Shown: positions 34,861 to 42,867 of the stretch, piece by piece
How the letters are laid out: each line of letters begins with the position of its first letter
Numbering within the stretch: the first letter of the stretch is position 1
NCBI GenBank assembly: GCA_033795365.1
Contig: JARYGU010000012.1
Coordinates: 62,001 to 126,000, forward strand
Source: JARYGU01 sp033795365
GTDB lineage: Bacteria > Pseudomonadota > Alphaproteobacteria > Rhizobiales > Rhizobiaceae
DNA: 64,000 nucleotides
Direction of reading: 5' to 3'
Position numbers and translations under genes: made by a program
The notes under the pieces: generated by a model
Told to the model about the DNA's origin: nothing
Seen by the model: only the letters and a program-made list of their open reading frames with translations
Databases searched by the model: none

Positions 34861-35202
34861 ATGCTTCGGTATCTGGCACTGCTGATTGTTAGTGTGATCG
34901 CTGTCCTCGCACAAGCCGGACCGTCGATGGCGCAAGTCGGTCAATCGACACCGAGCGTCTCGGAGAGGCATCAGGCTACCTCATTGCTAAAGGTCGCCAT
35001 GTCGGACGACGACGATTGCGTCTCGGGTTCAGGTTGTTGTAGCGCCATATGCTCACCCTGTGTTGTATCCCTATCAGCGCAGTCCCACGGTTTCTCGCGC
35101 TTCCTACCCACGTCTTCGCGGACTTGGGTTTCGCGCCAGAATTGCTTGCGCTCGATCATCCTCGGCCGCGATCCGCCTATCCCCCGAAATCAGCTCATCT
35201 GA
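34861..35202 (+). CDS. Second small secreted Cys-rich protein of unknown function
   Basis: 113 residues from ATG 34861. The frame is open from GTG 34759, but that lies upstream of the transcript start predicted from the FNR-type box. A signal-like segment (LRYLALLIVSVIAVLAQAG) precedes an acidic stretch (MSDDDDC) and a CCxxxCxxC motif (GCCSAICSPC) at about 59-67. The layout matches the 123-residue protein at 4866-5237: signal, central CCxxxCxxC, short proline-containing tail. Both have a perfect FNR-type box upstream. Function unknown; metal or redox chemistry in the periplasm is a guess. Confidence 0.55.
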   Translation: MLRYLALLIVSVIAVLAQAGPSMAQVGQSTPSVSERHQATSLLKVAMSDDDDCVSGSGCCSAICSPCVVSLSAQSHGFSRFLPTSSRTWVSRQNCLRSIILGRDPPIPRNQLI

Positions 35203-35519
35203 GGCCATCCAGGTCGATCGTCAGCCACGCCCGTCAGTCCGGCGTGAACGGCAACACGACCATAATGTGGCTTGCCGATCGCTTCGCGCTTATCGCGCCG
35301 AAGGCTCGGTCCATCAATGATCTATTGATTGGCTGCGCAAGCGTGGCCGCCGCAACGGGCCAGGAGCCCGGGAGGTGTAATGTGAGCTGGCATCAAGCGT
35401 CTTTATCAGGAGAGACATCCCGGTCGCTCCGTTGCGACCATTGGGAAACCGCTGAGAAGGCACGGAATGTACCACCCTTACCAAATTTCCCCATTACCGT
35501 GTCCCTCCAGAAGGCGGCC
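35203..35519. other. Stretch without a recognised gene before the Crp/FNR regulator
   Basis: The reading frame of the downstream regulator is open through this stretch but shows no family resemblance and no Cys cluster of the FNR type. I see no FNR-type box, repeat or RNA gene in it. Confidence 0.4.
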
Positions 35520-36284
35520 ATGCAGGCCGACGAGGTGACCAAACGACGAGGACGTCACAAACAGGACAATGACAGTGAGGCGCGCACCGTTGCCTTGCCA
35601 GTCGACGCACACAGACTGATTCCCAACTACCGCAATGGCGACCGACGCGTCGAAGCCGGCCGGGATTTGTTCAGCATAGGATTCGACGGAAAGGCCATCT
35701 TCAACCTTCTCGACGGATGGGTAGCCATCTACACATTGCTGGAGGACGGCAGACGGCAGATTGTCCAATTCGCCCTGCCTGGCGCGGTTCTGGGTGTCCG
35801 TTCATCGAGGAGCGCGCCCGCAACCGTCGGTGCTCAAGCCCTGACCGACGTCGTGGTATCGGTCATTCCGACCCCTGTCCTGACGTCGCATTCGCGTGCA
35901 GACCCCGACATTACCATGCGCCTGGCGCGCTCACTTGCACACGACTGCAATCTGGCTTTCGATCATCTCACCAGCATAGGTCGGCGTTCAGCGCGCGAAC
36001 GGGTCGCTCATCTGCTCCTTGAATTGTTCACACGTTACCGTGCACAATGGCCAGGACATCGCAGCGAGGAAATGGTGCTGCCGCTTACCCAGGAGCAAAT
36101 CGGCGACGCCACCGGCTTGACCTTCGTTCACGTGAACCGTGTTCTCAGCGCGCTGCGCAAGGAAGGAATCGTCCAGTTCCACTACCGGCGTCTGCGAATA
36201 ATCGATCCGGATCGTCTCATCGAAGTCGCAGGCGTCGATCCGGAAATCGCAATGGCCTGGCTTGAACGACAACCCTGGGGGTAG
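35520..36284 (+). CDS. Crp/FNR family transcription regulator without an Fe-S cysteine motif
   Basis: 254 residues from ATG 35520, which has AGAAGGCGG upstream. A cyclic-nucleotide-binding-like beta roll spans about 40-120, a dimer helix about 130-170 (GRRSARERVAHLLLEL) and a winged helix-turn-helix about 189-215 (LTQEQIGDATGLTFVHVNR). The N-terminus has no cysteine, so it is not an oxygen-sensing FNR; FixK-like behaviour is possible. The recognition helix reads TFVHVNR rather than the TVETISR of FNR, so whether it binds the TTGAT-type boxes of this window is open. No box was seen in front of it. Confidence 0.8.
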   Translation: MQADEVTKRRGRHKQDNDSEARTVALPVDAHRLIPNYRNGDRRVEAGRDLFSIGFDGKAIFNLLDGWVAIYTLLEDGRRQIVQFALPGAVLGVRSSRSAPATVGAQALTDVVVSVIPTPVLTSHSRADPDITMRLARSLAHDCNLAFDHLTSIGRRSARERVAHLLLELFTRYRAQWPGHRSEEMVLPLTQEQIGDATGLTFVHVNRVLSALRKEGIVQFHYRRLRIIDPDRLIEVAGVDPEIAMAWLERQPWG

Positions 36285-36289
36285 CGCTT

Positions 36290-36307
36290 CGCCAAAGGGA
36301 TTTGGCG
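36290..36307. terminator. Hairpin after the Crp/FNR gene
   Basis: CGCCAAA-GGGA-TTTGGCG is a perfect 7-bp stem with a 4-nt loop starting 6 bp after the regulator stop. No T-run follows on the plus strand, so terminator activity is uncertain. Confidence 0.4.
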
Positions 36308-36522
36308 CGGCATATACTTCTTTCAGGAGCACTCGCCGGCCGTAGGCTGTCTTGTCCGCCACGGTGGCGTTCATCGATGGACTCCCGGATGAGATTCCAA
36401 CCGAAGTGCGAACCAAGGCTCTGATCGAGTTTCCGCCGCTCGCCTATCAGGCGTGGTTCGGCAGCCGTGCAAATGCGTATCCAGCAACGGCGCGATTCTG
36501 AAATCGAGCCAGTCGAGTATCC

Positions 36523-37143
36523 TCAGCGAGATACATCTTCGTGAGCTTTGCGGATCTTCTCGGCTTTCTCGCAATGACAGTCGAGAAAACCATGGATCGG
36601 ACAGGTGCGGCACATCTCCTCCAAACGCTTGCGTAGCGCTTGCCGCCCGCGGTGGAGTCGCACCGTGACATTGTTGAGCGAGGTGCCAAGGCTTGCTGCC
36701 AATCTGTCGCGAGGCTCGCCCAGGATATCAGCCCGCCAGACGATGTCCGAATACTCGGGTTTCAAGGTTGGAAGCAGACGATACAGACAATTGCAGACCG
36801 CTGCATCGAGTTCGGCGTCAACAGGTTCACTCTCGATCTCGGCGTCGTCGACAGGGGTTTCCCGACGCCGTCGCCTGCTCAAGTTCCGCTGATGGTCAAC
36901 CAGGGTGGTGGCGAGGATGCGGCCCAGCCAGCCCCGAACGGTGCGGATATCTCTGAGTTGAGATGCGCGCTCCAGCGCCCGAAGGGAGAGGCGCTGCAGC
37001 ACCTCCTCCGCATCGTCGCGATTCCTCAGGCGGCGCTGGAGGAAGACCAGCATTTCCTCTCTCGCCTCGACAAGCGCCCGCTGGACGGCAGCATCAAGAG
37101 GTTTCGCGGCATCGTCAGACTTATCGGAACGTTGCGTATCCAT
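36523..37143 (-). CDS. ECF sigma factor with Cys-rich C-terminus (CorE-like)
   Basis: 206 residues. Sigma-2 spans about 25-85 (RDDAEEVLQRLSLRALERA) and sigma-4 about 118-172 (LAASLGTSLNNVTVRLHRGRQALRKRL). Two Cys features stand out: CxC in the linker (CNC, 117-119) and a C-terminal CxxC-x7-CxC cluster (Cys 178, 181, 189, 191) with a His. A linker CxC plus a C-terminal Cys-rich domain is, to my knowledge, the mark of CorE-type metal-responsive sigma factors (ECF44), which need no anti-sigma protein. Copper control fits the neighbours but is inferred. ATG 37143 has TGGAGG upstream. An FNR-type box lies 99 bp upstream, just before an IS21 element. Confidence 0.75.
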   Translation of the reverse strand: MDTQRSDKSDDAAKPLDAAVQRALVEAREEMLVFLQRRLRNRDDAEEVLQRLSLRALERASQLRDIRTVRGWLGRILATTLVDHQRNLSRRRRRETPVDDAEIESEPVDAELDAAVCNCLYRLLPTLKPEYSDIVWRADILGEPRDRLAASLGTSLNNVTVRLHRGRQALRKRLEEMCRTCPIHGFLDCHCEKAEKIRKAHEDVSR

Positions 37144-37242
37144 TCTCTTGCCTCCAGCTTCGGTCATCCTCCGCATTTTCCTGCTGCACGGGGGCAGCTC
37201 CCAAAATTCGCCTGATGTTGGACAGGCGCGGCTGATAAGTCT

Positions 37243-37256
37243 TTAACTCTAATCAA
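37243..37256. promoter_or_regulatory. FNR/FixK-type box upstream of ECF sigma factor
   Basis: TTAACTCTAATCAA has an exact right half-site. It ends 11 bp before the left end of the IS21 element, so the insertion spared it. Confidence 0.55.
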
Positions 37257-37266
37257 GTGTCATGGC

Positions 37267-37296
37267 TGTTGGTTTCCACGCGGAACTGAGCCGGTT
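37267..37296 (+). repeat. IS21 left terminal inverted repeat
   Basis: Thirty bases identical to the reverse complement of 39737-39766. Begins TG, as expected for IS21-family ends. Confidence 0.9.
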
Positions 37297-37332
37297 TTTC
37301 CACCGAGAAGTGAGCCACCTCTGACTATGGTT

Positions 37333-38133
37333 TTATGATTGGGTTTTGGTCAAGGGATTGGCTTTTTCTCCTCTCTTGTTTGCTGCGGCTGCAGAACTGG
37401 CCTTGAAGCGGAAGCTGTCATTACCTGTTTCCAGGATATGGCAGCGATGGGTCAAACGATCGAGCAATGCCGTCGTCATCTTGGCGTCGCCGAAGACTGT
37501 TGCCCATTCGCTAAAGCTGAGGTTGGTGGTTATCACCACGCTGGTCCGCTCATAGAGCTTGCTCAACAGGTGGAAGAGCAGCGCTCCGCCTGAAGCGCTG
37601 AATGGAAGGTATCCGAGCTCATCAAGGATCAGCAGATCGAGGCGGACCAAGGTCTCAGCGATCTGGCCTGCCTTGCCTTTGGCCTTCTCCTGCTCAAGTG
37701 CGTTGACCAATTCGATGGTTGAGAAGAAGCGGACTTTTCGACGGTGATGTTCGATAGCCTGGATGCCAAGGGCCGTCGCCACGTGGGTTTTGCCTGTGCC
37801 CGGTCCGCCGACGAGCACGATATTCTGCGCTCCGTCAATGAACTCGCATCTGTGCAACTGGCGCACCGTCGCTTCGTTGATTTCGCTGGCGGCAAAGTCG
37901 TATCCAGAGATATCCTTGTAGGCCGGGAAGCGCGCAGCCTTCATATGATAGGCAATCGAGCGGACCTCGCGCTCAGCCATTTCGGCTTTCAGCAACTGGG
38001 ACAGGATCGGTACGGCTGCATCAAAAGCTGGAGCACCTTGCTCGATCAAGTCTGTGACGGCTTGCGCCATGCCATACATCTTCAGGCTACGCAGCATGAT
38101 GACGACGGCGGCGCTGGCAGGATCATGACGCAT
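37333..38133 (-). CDS. istB: IS21 helper ATPase IstB
   Basis: 266 residues from ATG 38133, with GGGAGG upstream. AAA+ motifs: Walker A VGGPGTGKTHVATALG at about 106-121, Walker B LLILDELGYLPF at about 168-179, and SERTS-like RTSVVITTNLSFSEW. IstB assembles on DNA and directs the IstA transposase to target sites. It appears intact. It overlaps the 3' end of istA by 11 nt, the usual IS21 arrangement. Confidence 0.95.
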   Translation of the reverse strand: MRHDPASAAVVIMLRSLKMYGMAQAVTDLIEQGAPAFDAAVPILSQLLKAEMAEREVRSIAYHMKAARFPAYKDISGYDFAASEINEATVRQLHRCEFIDGAQNIVLVGGPGTGKTHVATALGIQAIEHHRRKVRFFSTIELVNALEQEKAKGKAGQIAETLVRLDLLILDELGYLPFSASGGALLFHLLSKLYERTSVVITTNLSFSEWATVFGDAKMTTALLDRLTHRCHILETGNDSFRFKASSAAAANKRGEKANPLTKTQS

Positions 38134-39654
38134 GGCGACCTCCCACAATCCGGACGCGCAAGCCATCGTAGCGTTCTACATTGGCCTTGGGTTCACGCAC
38201 CAAGGTCAGTGCTTGTGGCGTATCGACGTCGGGACCGTCGGTCGTCTTGCCGTCGATCAGCATATGCAACAGGTTCAGCACATGCGTCTTGGTTGCTACG
38301 CCTTGATCCAGAGCCAGTTCCACGGCCCTGACGACAACCTGTTCGTCGTGATGAAGGACAAGAGCGAGGATGTCCGCCATTTCCCGATCGCCGCCGGGGC
38401 GGCGAAGCATCTGGTCCTGCAGTTGTCGAAAGGGCAGCGGCAATTCCACGAAGGGTGCGCCATTGCGCAGAGCACCGGGCTTGCGCTGGATGACGGCAAG
38501 GTAGTGCCGCCAGTCGTAAATCGTCCTCGGTGGCTTGTCGTGACTGCGCTCGATGACCCGCGCATGTTCGCAAAGAACGTTGCCCTCGGCTGCAACGACC
38601 AGTCGATCGGGATAGATCCGCAGGCTGACGGGCCGGTTCGCAAACGATGCAGGCACGCTGTAACGATTACGCTCGAAGGTGACCAGGCACGTTGGTGAGA
38701 CTCGTTTGCCTTGCTCGACGAATCCGTCAAACATGGTAGGCAATTCCATCAATGCTGCTCGCTCATCAGCCCAGACATCCGCAATCGAACCGGGCAGGCT
38801 CCCGTGCGGTGTCTCCTGCCACAGGTCTTGGCAATGCTGTTCCAGCCAGAGGTTCAACGTTGCCAAATCCGGGAAGTCGGGCATCTGTTGCCATAGGCGG
38901 GGACGAGAATCCCGGACGTTCTTCTCGACCTGACCCTTTTCCCAACCCGCAGCGGGATTGCAGAACTCAGGCGCAAACACGTAGTGGTTCGTCATAGCGA
39001 GAAAGCGGATATTGACCTGCCGCTCCTTGCCGCGACCAACGCGATCGACTGCGGTGCGCATATTGTCGTAGATCCCTCGCGCAGGCATACCACCGAAGAC
39101 CCGGAAGCCGTGCCAATGGGCATCGAACAACATCTCGTGTGTCTGGAGCAGATACGCCCGCAAGAGAAACGCCCGGCTGTGCGACAGTTTGATATGCGCA
39201 ACCTGCAGCTTAACGCGCTCGCCGCCGATGACGGCATAGTCCTCACTCCAATCGAATTGGAATGCTTCGCCTGGGCGGAAAGACAGCGGAACGAATATGC
39301 CTCGGCCCGTCGTCTGCTGCTCACGTTGTCGATCCGCCCGCCAATCACGGGCGAAGGCCGCAACCCGGCCATAGGAACCGGTAAAGCCCACAGATACCAG
39401 ATCGGCATGAAGCTGTTTCACCGTTCGGCGCTGCTTGCGTGACCTCCCGGCCTCGGTCTTTAGCCAGCCCGCCAGCTTGTCGGCAAAAGGATCAAGCTTG
39501 CTCGGTCGTTCCGGCACCGTGAACGTCGGTTCGATCGTGCCGCGCTCAAGTACTTCGCAATTGTGTTGCGCGACAGCCCCGTACGCCGGCTGATCTCCCG
39601 GATCGACTGCTTCTCGCGCAGCGCCATCCGACGGATGATGTTTAAAAGTCCCAT
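38123..39654 (-). pseudogene. istA: IS21 transposase IstA, frameshifted
   Basis: The N-terminal helix-turn-helix part (MGLLNIIRRMALREKQSI..., from ATG 39654 to about 39545) lies in one frame. The remainder, starting at VPERPSKLDPFADKL and containing the DDE-type integrase core (FQFDWSEDYAV, GIYDNMRTAV, EKGQVEKNVRD), lies in another and runs to 38123. Comparing with the usual IstA order (NTIAKYL..GTIEPTFTVPERPSKLDP) a single nucleotide appears to be missing near 39544-39548. Either the gene is inactive or there is a base-calling error. I know of no programmed frameshift at this place in IS21 elements. Confidence 0.8.
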
Positions 39655-39736
39655 GTGGATCACTCCGTTGCCCCCGTCGCTCGCAGCGTTGGGGGAAGGT
39701 TCACATGGCTCAGTTCTCAATGGAAATTATCTGCCT

Positions 39737-39766
39737 AACCGGCTCAGTTCCGCGTGGAAACCAACA
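39737..39766 (-). repeat. IS21 right terminal inverted repeat
   Basis: Thirty bases, exact reverse complement of the left end at 37267-37296; ends in CA. Confidence 0.9.
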
Positions 39767-39820
39767 CTCCAAAAGACAAAAAACTACGTAGTGTCGGGAT
39801 TTGACTAGTACCTAAAACTA

Positions 39821-39836
39821 GTCATCAACCGTTGAC
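39821..39836. promoter_or_regulatory. Putative TetR operator, copy 1
   Basis: GTCATCAACCGTTGAC: a near-palindrome, GTCATC-N4-GTTGAC, with one mismatch between arms. The same 16-bp pattern recurs at 39843, 40191, 51827, 59224 and 60725. Confidence 0.6.
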
Positions 39837-39842
39837 GATTCT

Positions 39843-39858
39843 GTCATCAGTCGATGAC
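39843..39858. promoter_or_regulatory. Putative TetR operator, copy 2 (perfect palindrome)
   Basis: GTCATCAGTCGATGAC has perfect 6-bp arms (GTCATC/GATGAC) around N4. Its centre is 22 bp, about two helical turns, from that of copy 1, which would allow two dimers on one face. Confidence 0.6.
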
Positions 39859-40190
39859 AACTCCATCGGCCGGAGCGTGTCAACGAATTTTTGTCAAAAG
39901 CAAAGAGCCAAAAGCATATGGCAAGGCGCTCAGAGGCAGTTCACCGCGATAGTTCTTGGGTCCATAGGAGAAGATTAAGGTCCCGTGCCTGGGCTCAGAT
40001 CTGGTTGGATCTCTTACGGCGACCGCGCTGACTCCATCGGTGCGGTTCCGGGAGACTCGCGTCTCTCGCATTCGGACACGCTAGCGTCGTTGGTGTCCTG
40101 GAAGCTCCGCGCAGGAGGAGTGGCTGTTCGCGAACGAACGCGAGTAGACTACCTTCATCGTTTCACGCGCGCCTCGTTAACTTGCCGGTT

Positions 40191-40206
40191 GTCATCAATC
40201 GTTGAC
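40191..40206. promoter_or_regulatory. Putative TetR operator, copy 3, upstream of phosphoketolase
   Basis: GTCATCAATCGTTGAC, 144 nt before the phosphoketolase ATG. The operator in front of the second arginine deiminase operon has almost the same distance (145 nt). Confidence 0.65.
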
Positions 40207-40350
40207 TGTCATGACTGGGAAATGTAGCTTGCAGAATCGGGGCCGCCGCCGCCGCATTGGTCGTCGCGTTTGCACAAATTGCCCCTCGGTTTTTCTTGGG
40301 GGCGTGTCCTTTCGTGACCCCTAACCTATGATTAAGGCGAGGAGAAACTT

Positions 40351-42702
40351 ATGGCATTCGATGCCGGGAATTTGTTGCTGGTCGATCGCTACTGGCGTGC
40401 GGCAAACTATTTATCCGTTGGCCAGATCTATCTGATGGACAATCCATTGCTCCGCGAACCCCTGAAGCCGGAGCACGTCAAACCGCGCCTGCTTGGCCAT
40501 TGGGGCACGACGCCGGGCCTGAACTTCATCTATGCGCACTTGAACAGGATCATTACCGATCGCGATGCCGATATCCTCTATATCTGCGGACCCGGCCATG
40601 GCGGCCCCGGCATGGTCGCCAACACCTGGCTGGAAGGCGTCTATTCAGAGACCTATCCCGAGATCGGCGAGGACGAAGCCGGGATGAAGCGGCTGTTCAA
40701 GCAGTTCTCATTTCCGGGCGGCGTCCCCAGCCATGTCGCGCCCGAGACGCCGGGCTCGATCCATGAGGGCGGCGAGCTGGGCTACGCGCTGGTGCACGCT
40801 TTCGGCGCCGCCTTCGACAATCCGGGCTTGGTCGTGGCTTGCGTGGTCGGCGACGGCGAGGCGGAGACCGGGCCGCTCGCGGCCGCGTGGCATTCGAACA
40901 AGTTCATCAACCCCGCCCGCGACGGCGCGGTTCTGCCGATCCTGCATCTCAACGGCTACAAGATCGCCAACCCCACCGTGCTGGCCCGCCTGTCCGACGA
41001 GGAACTGCGGCATCTCTTCGTCGGCTACGGCTACGAGCCGTTCTTCGTCGAGGGCAGCGAGCCGGCCGACATGCACCGGCAGATGGCGGCGACCCTCAAC
41101 ACGGTCTTCGACCGGCTGGCGGCGATCCGCGAGAAGGCCGCGTCGTCCACTGAGCGGCCGCGCTGGCCCATGATCGTGCTCCGGAGCCCGAAGGGCTGGA
41201 CCGGTCCGAAGGTGGTGGACGGCAAGATGGTCGAGAACCACTGGCGCTCCCACCAGGTGCCGGTCGCGAACTGCCGCGAGGATGACGGCCACCGCGCGAT
41301 CCTCGAAGAGTGGCTGCGCAGCTACGATCCCGGCGACCTTTTTGATGCCGACGGTGCGCTGAAGCCCGAGCTGAAGGCGCTGGCGCCGACAGGCACGCGC
41401 CGCATGGGCGCCAACCCGCACGCCAATGGCGGCCTCCTGCGCAAGGAATTGCACACACCCGATTTCCGCAGCTATGCCGTCGCGGTGGAGCGCCCCGGCG
41501 CGACGGAGGCGCAGGCGACGAAGGTTCTCGGCGACTATCTGCGCGACGTGCTGCGGCTGAACGAGGCCGAACGGAATTTCCGCGTGTTCGGGCCTGACGA
41601 GACGGCGTCCAACCGCTTGGGTAGCGTGTTCGAGGCGACGGACCGGGTCTGGATGGCGCAAACGCTCGAAAGCGACGATCATCTGTCACCCGACGGGCGG
41701 GTGATGGAGGTGCTGTCCGAGCATCTCTGCCAGGGCTGGCTCGAAGGCTATCTGCTCACCGGTCGGCACGGCTTCTTCTCCTGCTACGAAGCCTTCATCC
41801 ACATCGTCGATTCCATGTTCAACCAGCACGCCAAATGGCTGAAGACCTCGCGGGAGCTGGAATGGCGCAAGCCGATCTCCTCGTTGAATTATTTGCTCAC
41901 CTCCCATGTCTGGCGGCAGGACCATAACGGCTTTTCCCATCAGGACCCCGGCTTCGTCGACCTCGTCGCCAACAAGAGCGCGGACATCGTGCGCGTCTAC
42001 CTGCCCCCGGACGCCAACACGCTGCTGTGGGTCGGCGACCACTGCCTGAAGACCTGGGACCGCGTGAACGTCATCGTCGCCGGCAAGCAGCTGGCGCCGC
42101 AATGGCTGAGCATGGCGGAGGCCGAGAAGCACTGCGAGGCGGGCCTCGGCATCTGGGACTGGGCCGGCACCGAGGACGGACTGGAGCCGGATATCGTGAT
42201 GGCCTGCGCCGGCGACGTGCCGACCATGGAGACGCTGGCCGCCGTCGACCTTTTGCGGCAGTCCCTGCCGCATCTGCGCATCCGCGTCGTCAATGTCGTG
42301 GACCTGATGGCCCTGCAATCGCCGCAGCATCACCCGCACGGACTGTCGGACGAGGCGTTCGACCGCATCTTCACGCGCGACCGGCCCGTCGTCTTCGCCT
42401 ATCACGGCTATCCCTACCTCATCCATCGGCTGGTCTACAAACGCGCCAACCATCCGAATTTCCACGTACGCGGCTTCATCGAGGAGGGCACGACGACGAC
42501 GCCCTTCGACATGGCCGTTCTCAACGAACTGGACCGTTTCCATCTCGCCATCGAGGCCGTCGAGCGCCTGCCGGTCCTGAAGGACAAGGGCGCGGAGATC
42601 ACCGCGGCACTGTACGAAAAGCTCGTCCTCCACAAGGCCTTTGTCCGCGAGCATGGCGAGGACATGCCCGAGATTCGAGATTGGACGTGGCCTCATCCCT
42701 GA
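40351..42702 (+). CDS. xfp: Phosphoketolase (xylulose 5-phosphate / fructose 6-phosphate)
   Basis: 783 residues, the normal length. TPP-enzyme motifs: GHGGPGMVANTWLEG at about 77-91, SHVAPETPGSIHEGGELGYAL at about 128-148, VGDGEAETGPLAA at about 167-179 (TPP/Mg binding) and SHVWRQDHNGFSHQDPG at about 523-539. It cleaves xylulose 5-phosphate (or fructose 6-phosphate) with phosphate to acetyl phosphate plus glyceraldehyde 3-phosphate (or erythrose 4-phosphate). Downstream enzymes Pta and acetate kinase are in this window. The ATG has GGCGAGGAG upstream. Three putative TetR operators precede it. Confidence 0.95.
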   Translation: MAFDAGNLLLVDRYWRAANYLSVGQIYLMDNPLLREPLKPEHVKPRLLGHWGTTPGLNFIYAHLNRIITDRDADILYICGPGHGGPGMVANTWLEGVYSETYPEIGEDEAGMKRLFKQFSFPGGVPSHVAPETPGSIHEGGELGYALVHAFGAAFDNPGLVVACVVGDGEAETGPLAAAWHSNKFINPARDGAVLPILHLNGYKIANPTVLARLSDEELRHLFVGYGYEPFFVEGSEPADMHRQMAATLNTVFDRLAAIREKAASSTERPRWPMIVLRSPKGWTGPKVVDGKMVENHWRSHQVPVANCREDDGHRAILEEWLRSYDPGDLFDADGALKPELKALAPTGTRRMGANPHANGGLLRKELHTPDFRSYAVAVERPGATEAQATKVLGDYLRDVLRLNEAERNFRVFGPDETASNRLGSVFEATDRVWMAQTLESDDHLSPDGRVMEVLSEHLCQGWLEGYLLTGRHGFFSCYEAFIHIVDSMFNQHAKWLKTSRELEWRKPISSLNYLLTSHVWRQDHNGFSHQDPGFVDLVANKSADIVRVYLPPDANTLLWVGDHCLKTWDRVNVIVAGKQLAPQWLSMAEAEKHCEAGLGIWDWAGTEDGLEPDIVMACAGDVPTMETLAAVDLLRQSLPHLRIRVVNVVDLMALQSPQHHPHGLSDEAFDRIFTRDRPVVFAYHGYPYLIHRLVYKRANHPNFHVRGFIEEGTTTTPFDMAVLNELDRFHLAIEAVERLPVLKDKGAEITAALYEKLVLHKAFVREHGEDMPEIRDWTWPHP

Positions 42703-42867
42703 ATCCCTCAGGACGCCGGGGAATGTTCGGGCAAGTGGACTTCGAAAAACTTGCGGAGCGGTATTCCGCCTGACTTTTCACGCGCCTTTGGCTGCTCTCC
42801 CAATCGCCGCCGGGCTTATCCTCGGCCATTCGTGGGATGCTCACAGATCGCTGGAAAGGAATGCCGG

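Larger units (their letters stand above)
37267..39766 (-). mobile_element. IS21-family insertion sequence
   Basis: A 2,500-bp element bounded by perfect 30-bp inverted ends: 37267-37296, starting TGTTGGTTTCCACGCGGAAC, and 39737-39766, its exact reverse complement. Just inside each end a second, imperfect copy of the end motif is present (TTTCCAC...AGTGAGCCA at the left, ACTGAGCCA...TTTCC inverted at the right), as in IS21-type multiple terminal repeats. It encodes IstA and IstB. The flanks (GTCATGGC at left, CTCCAAAA at right) show no target duplication. istA is frameshifted, so the copy may not move alone. Confidence 0.9.
39767..40350. other. Long regulatory region upstream of phosphoketolase
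   Basis: A 584-bp stretch with no convincing gene. It holds a 7-bp inverted repeat GACTAGT/ACTAGTC (39803-39823), two putative TetR operators 22 bp apart (39821-39836, 39843-39858) and a third at 40191-40206. AAGGCGAGGAG just before 40351 is the ribosome binding site of the phosphoketolase gene. Confidence 0.6.

Noticed and set aside
35049..35519. N-terminal extension of the Crp/FNR regulator in the same frame
   Set aside because: The extension has no FNR-type Cys cluster, no family likeness, and overlaps the Cys-rich gene; ATG 35520 has a ribosome binding site.
39540..39550. Programmed frameshift in istA
   Set aside because: I see no slippery heptamer, and IS21 IstA is normally one uninterrupted frame.
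37259..39774. Target-site duplication around the IS21 element
   Set aside because: The eight bases on each side (GTCATGGC and CTCCAAAA) do not match at any of the usual duplication lengths.
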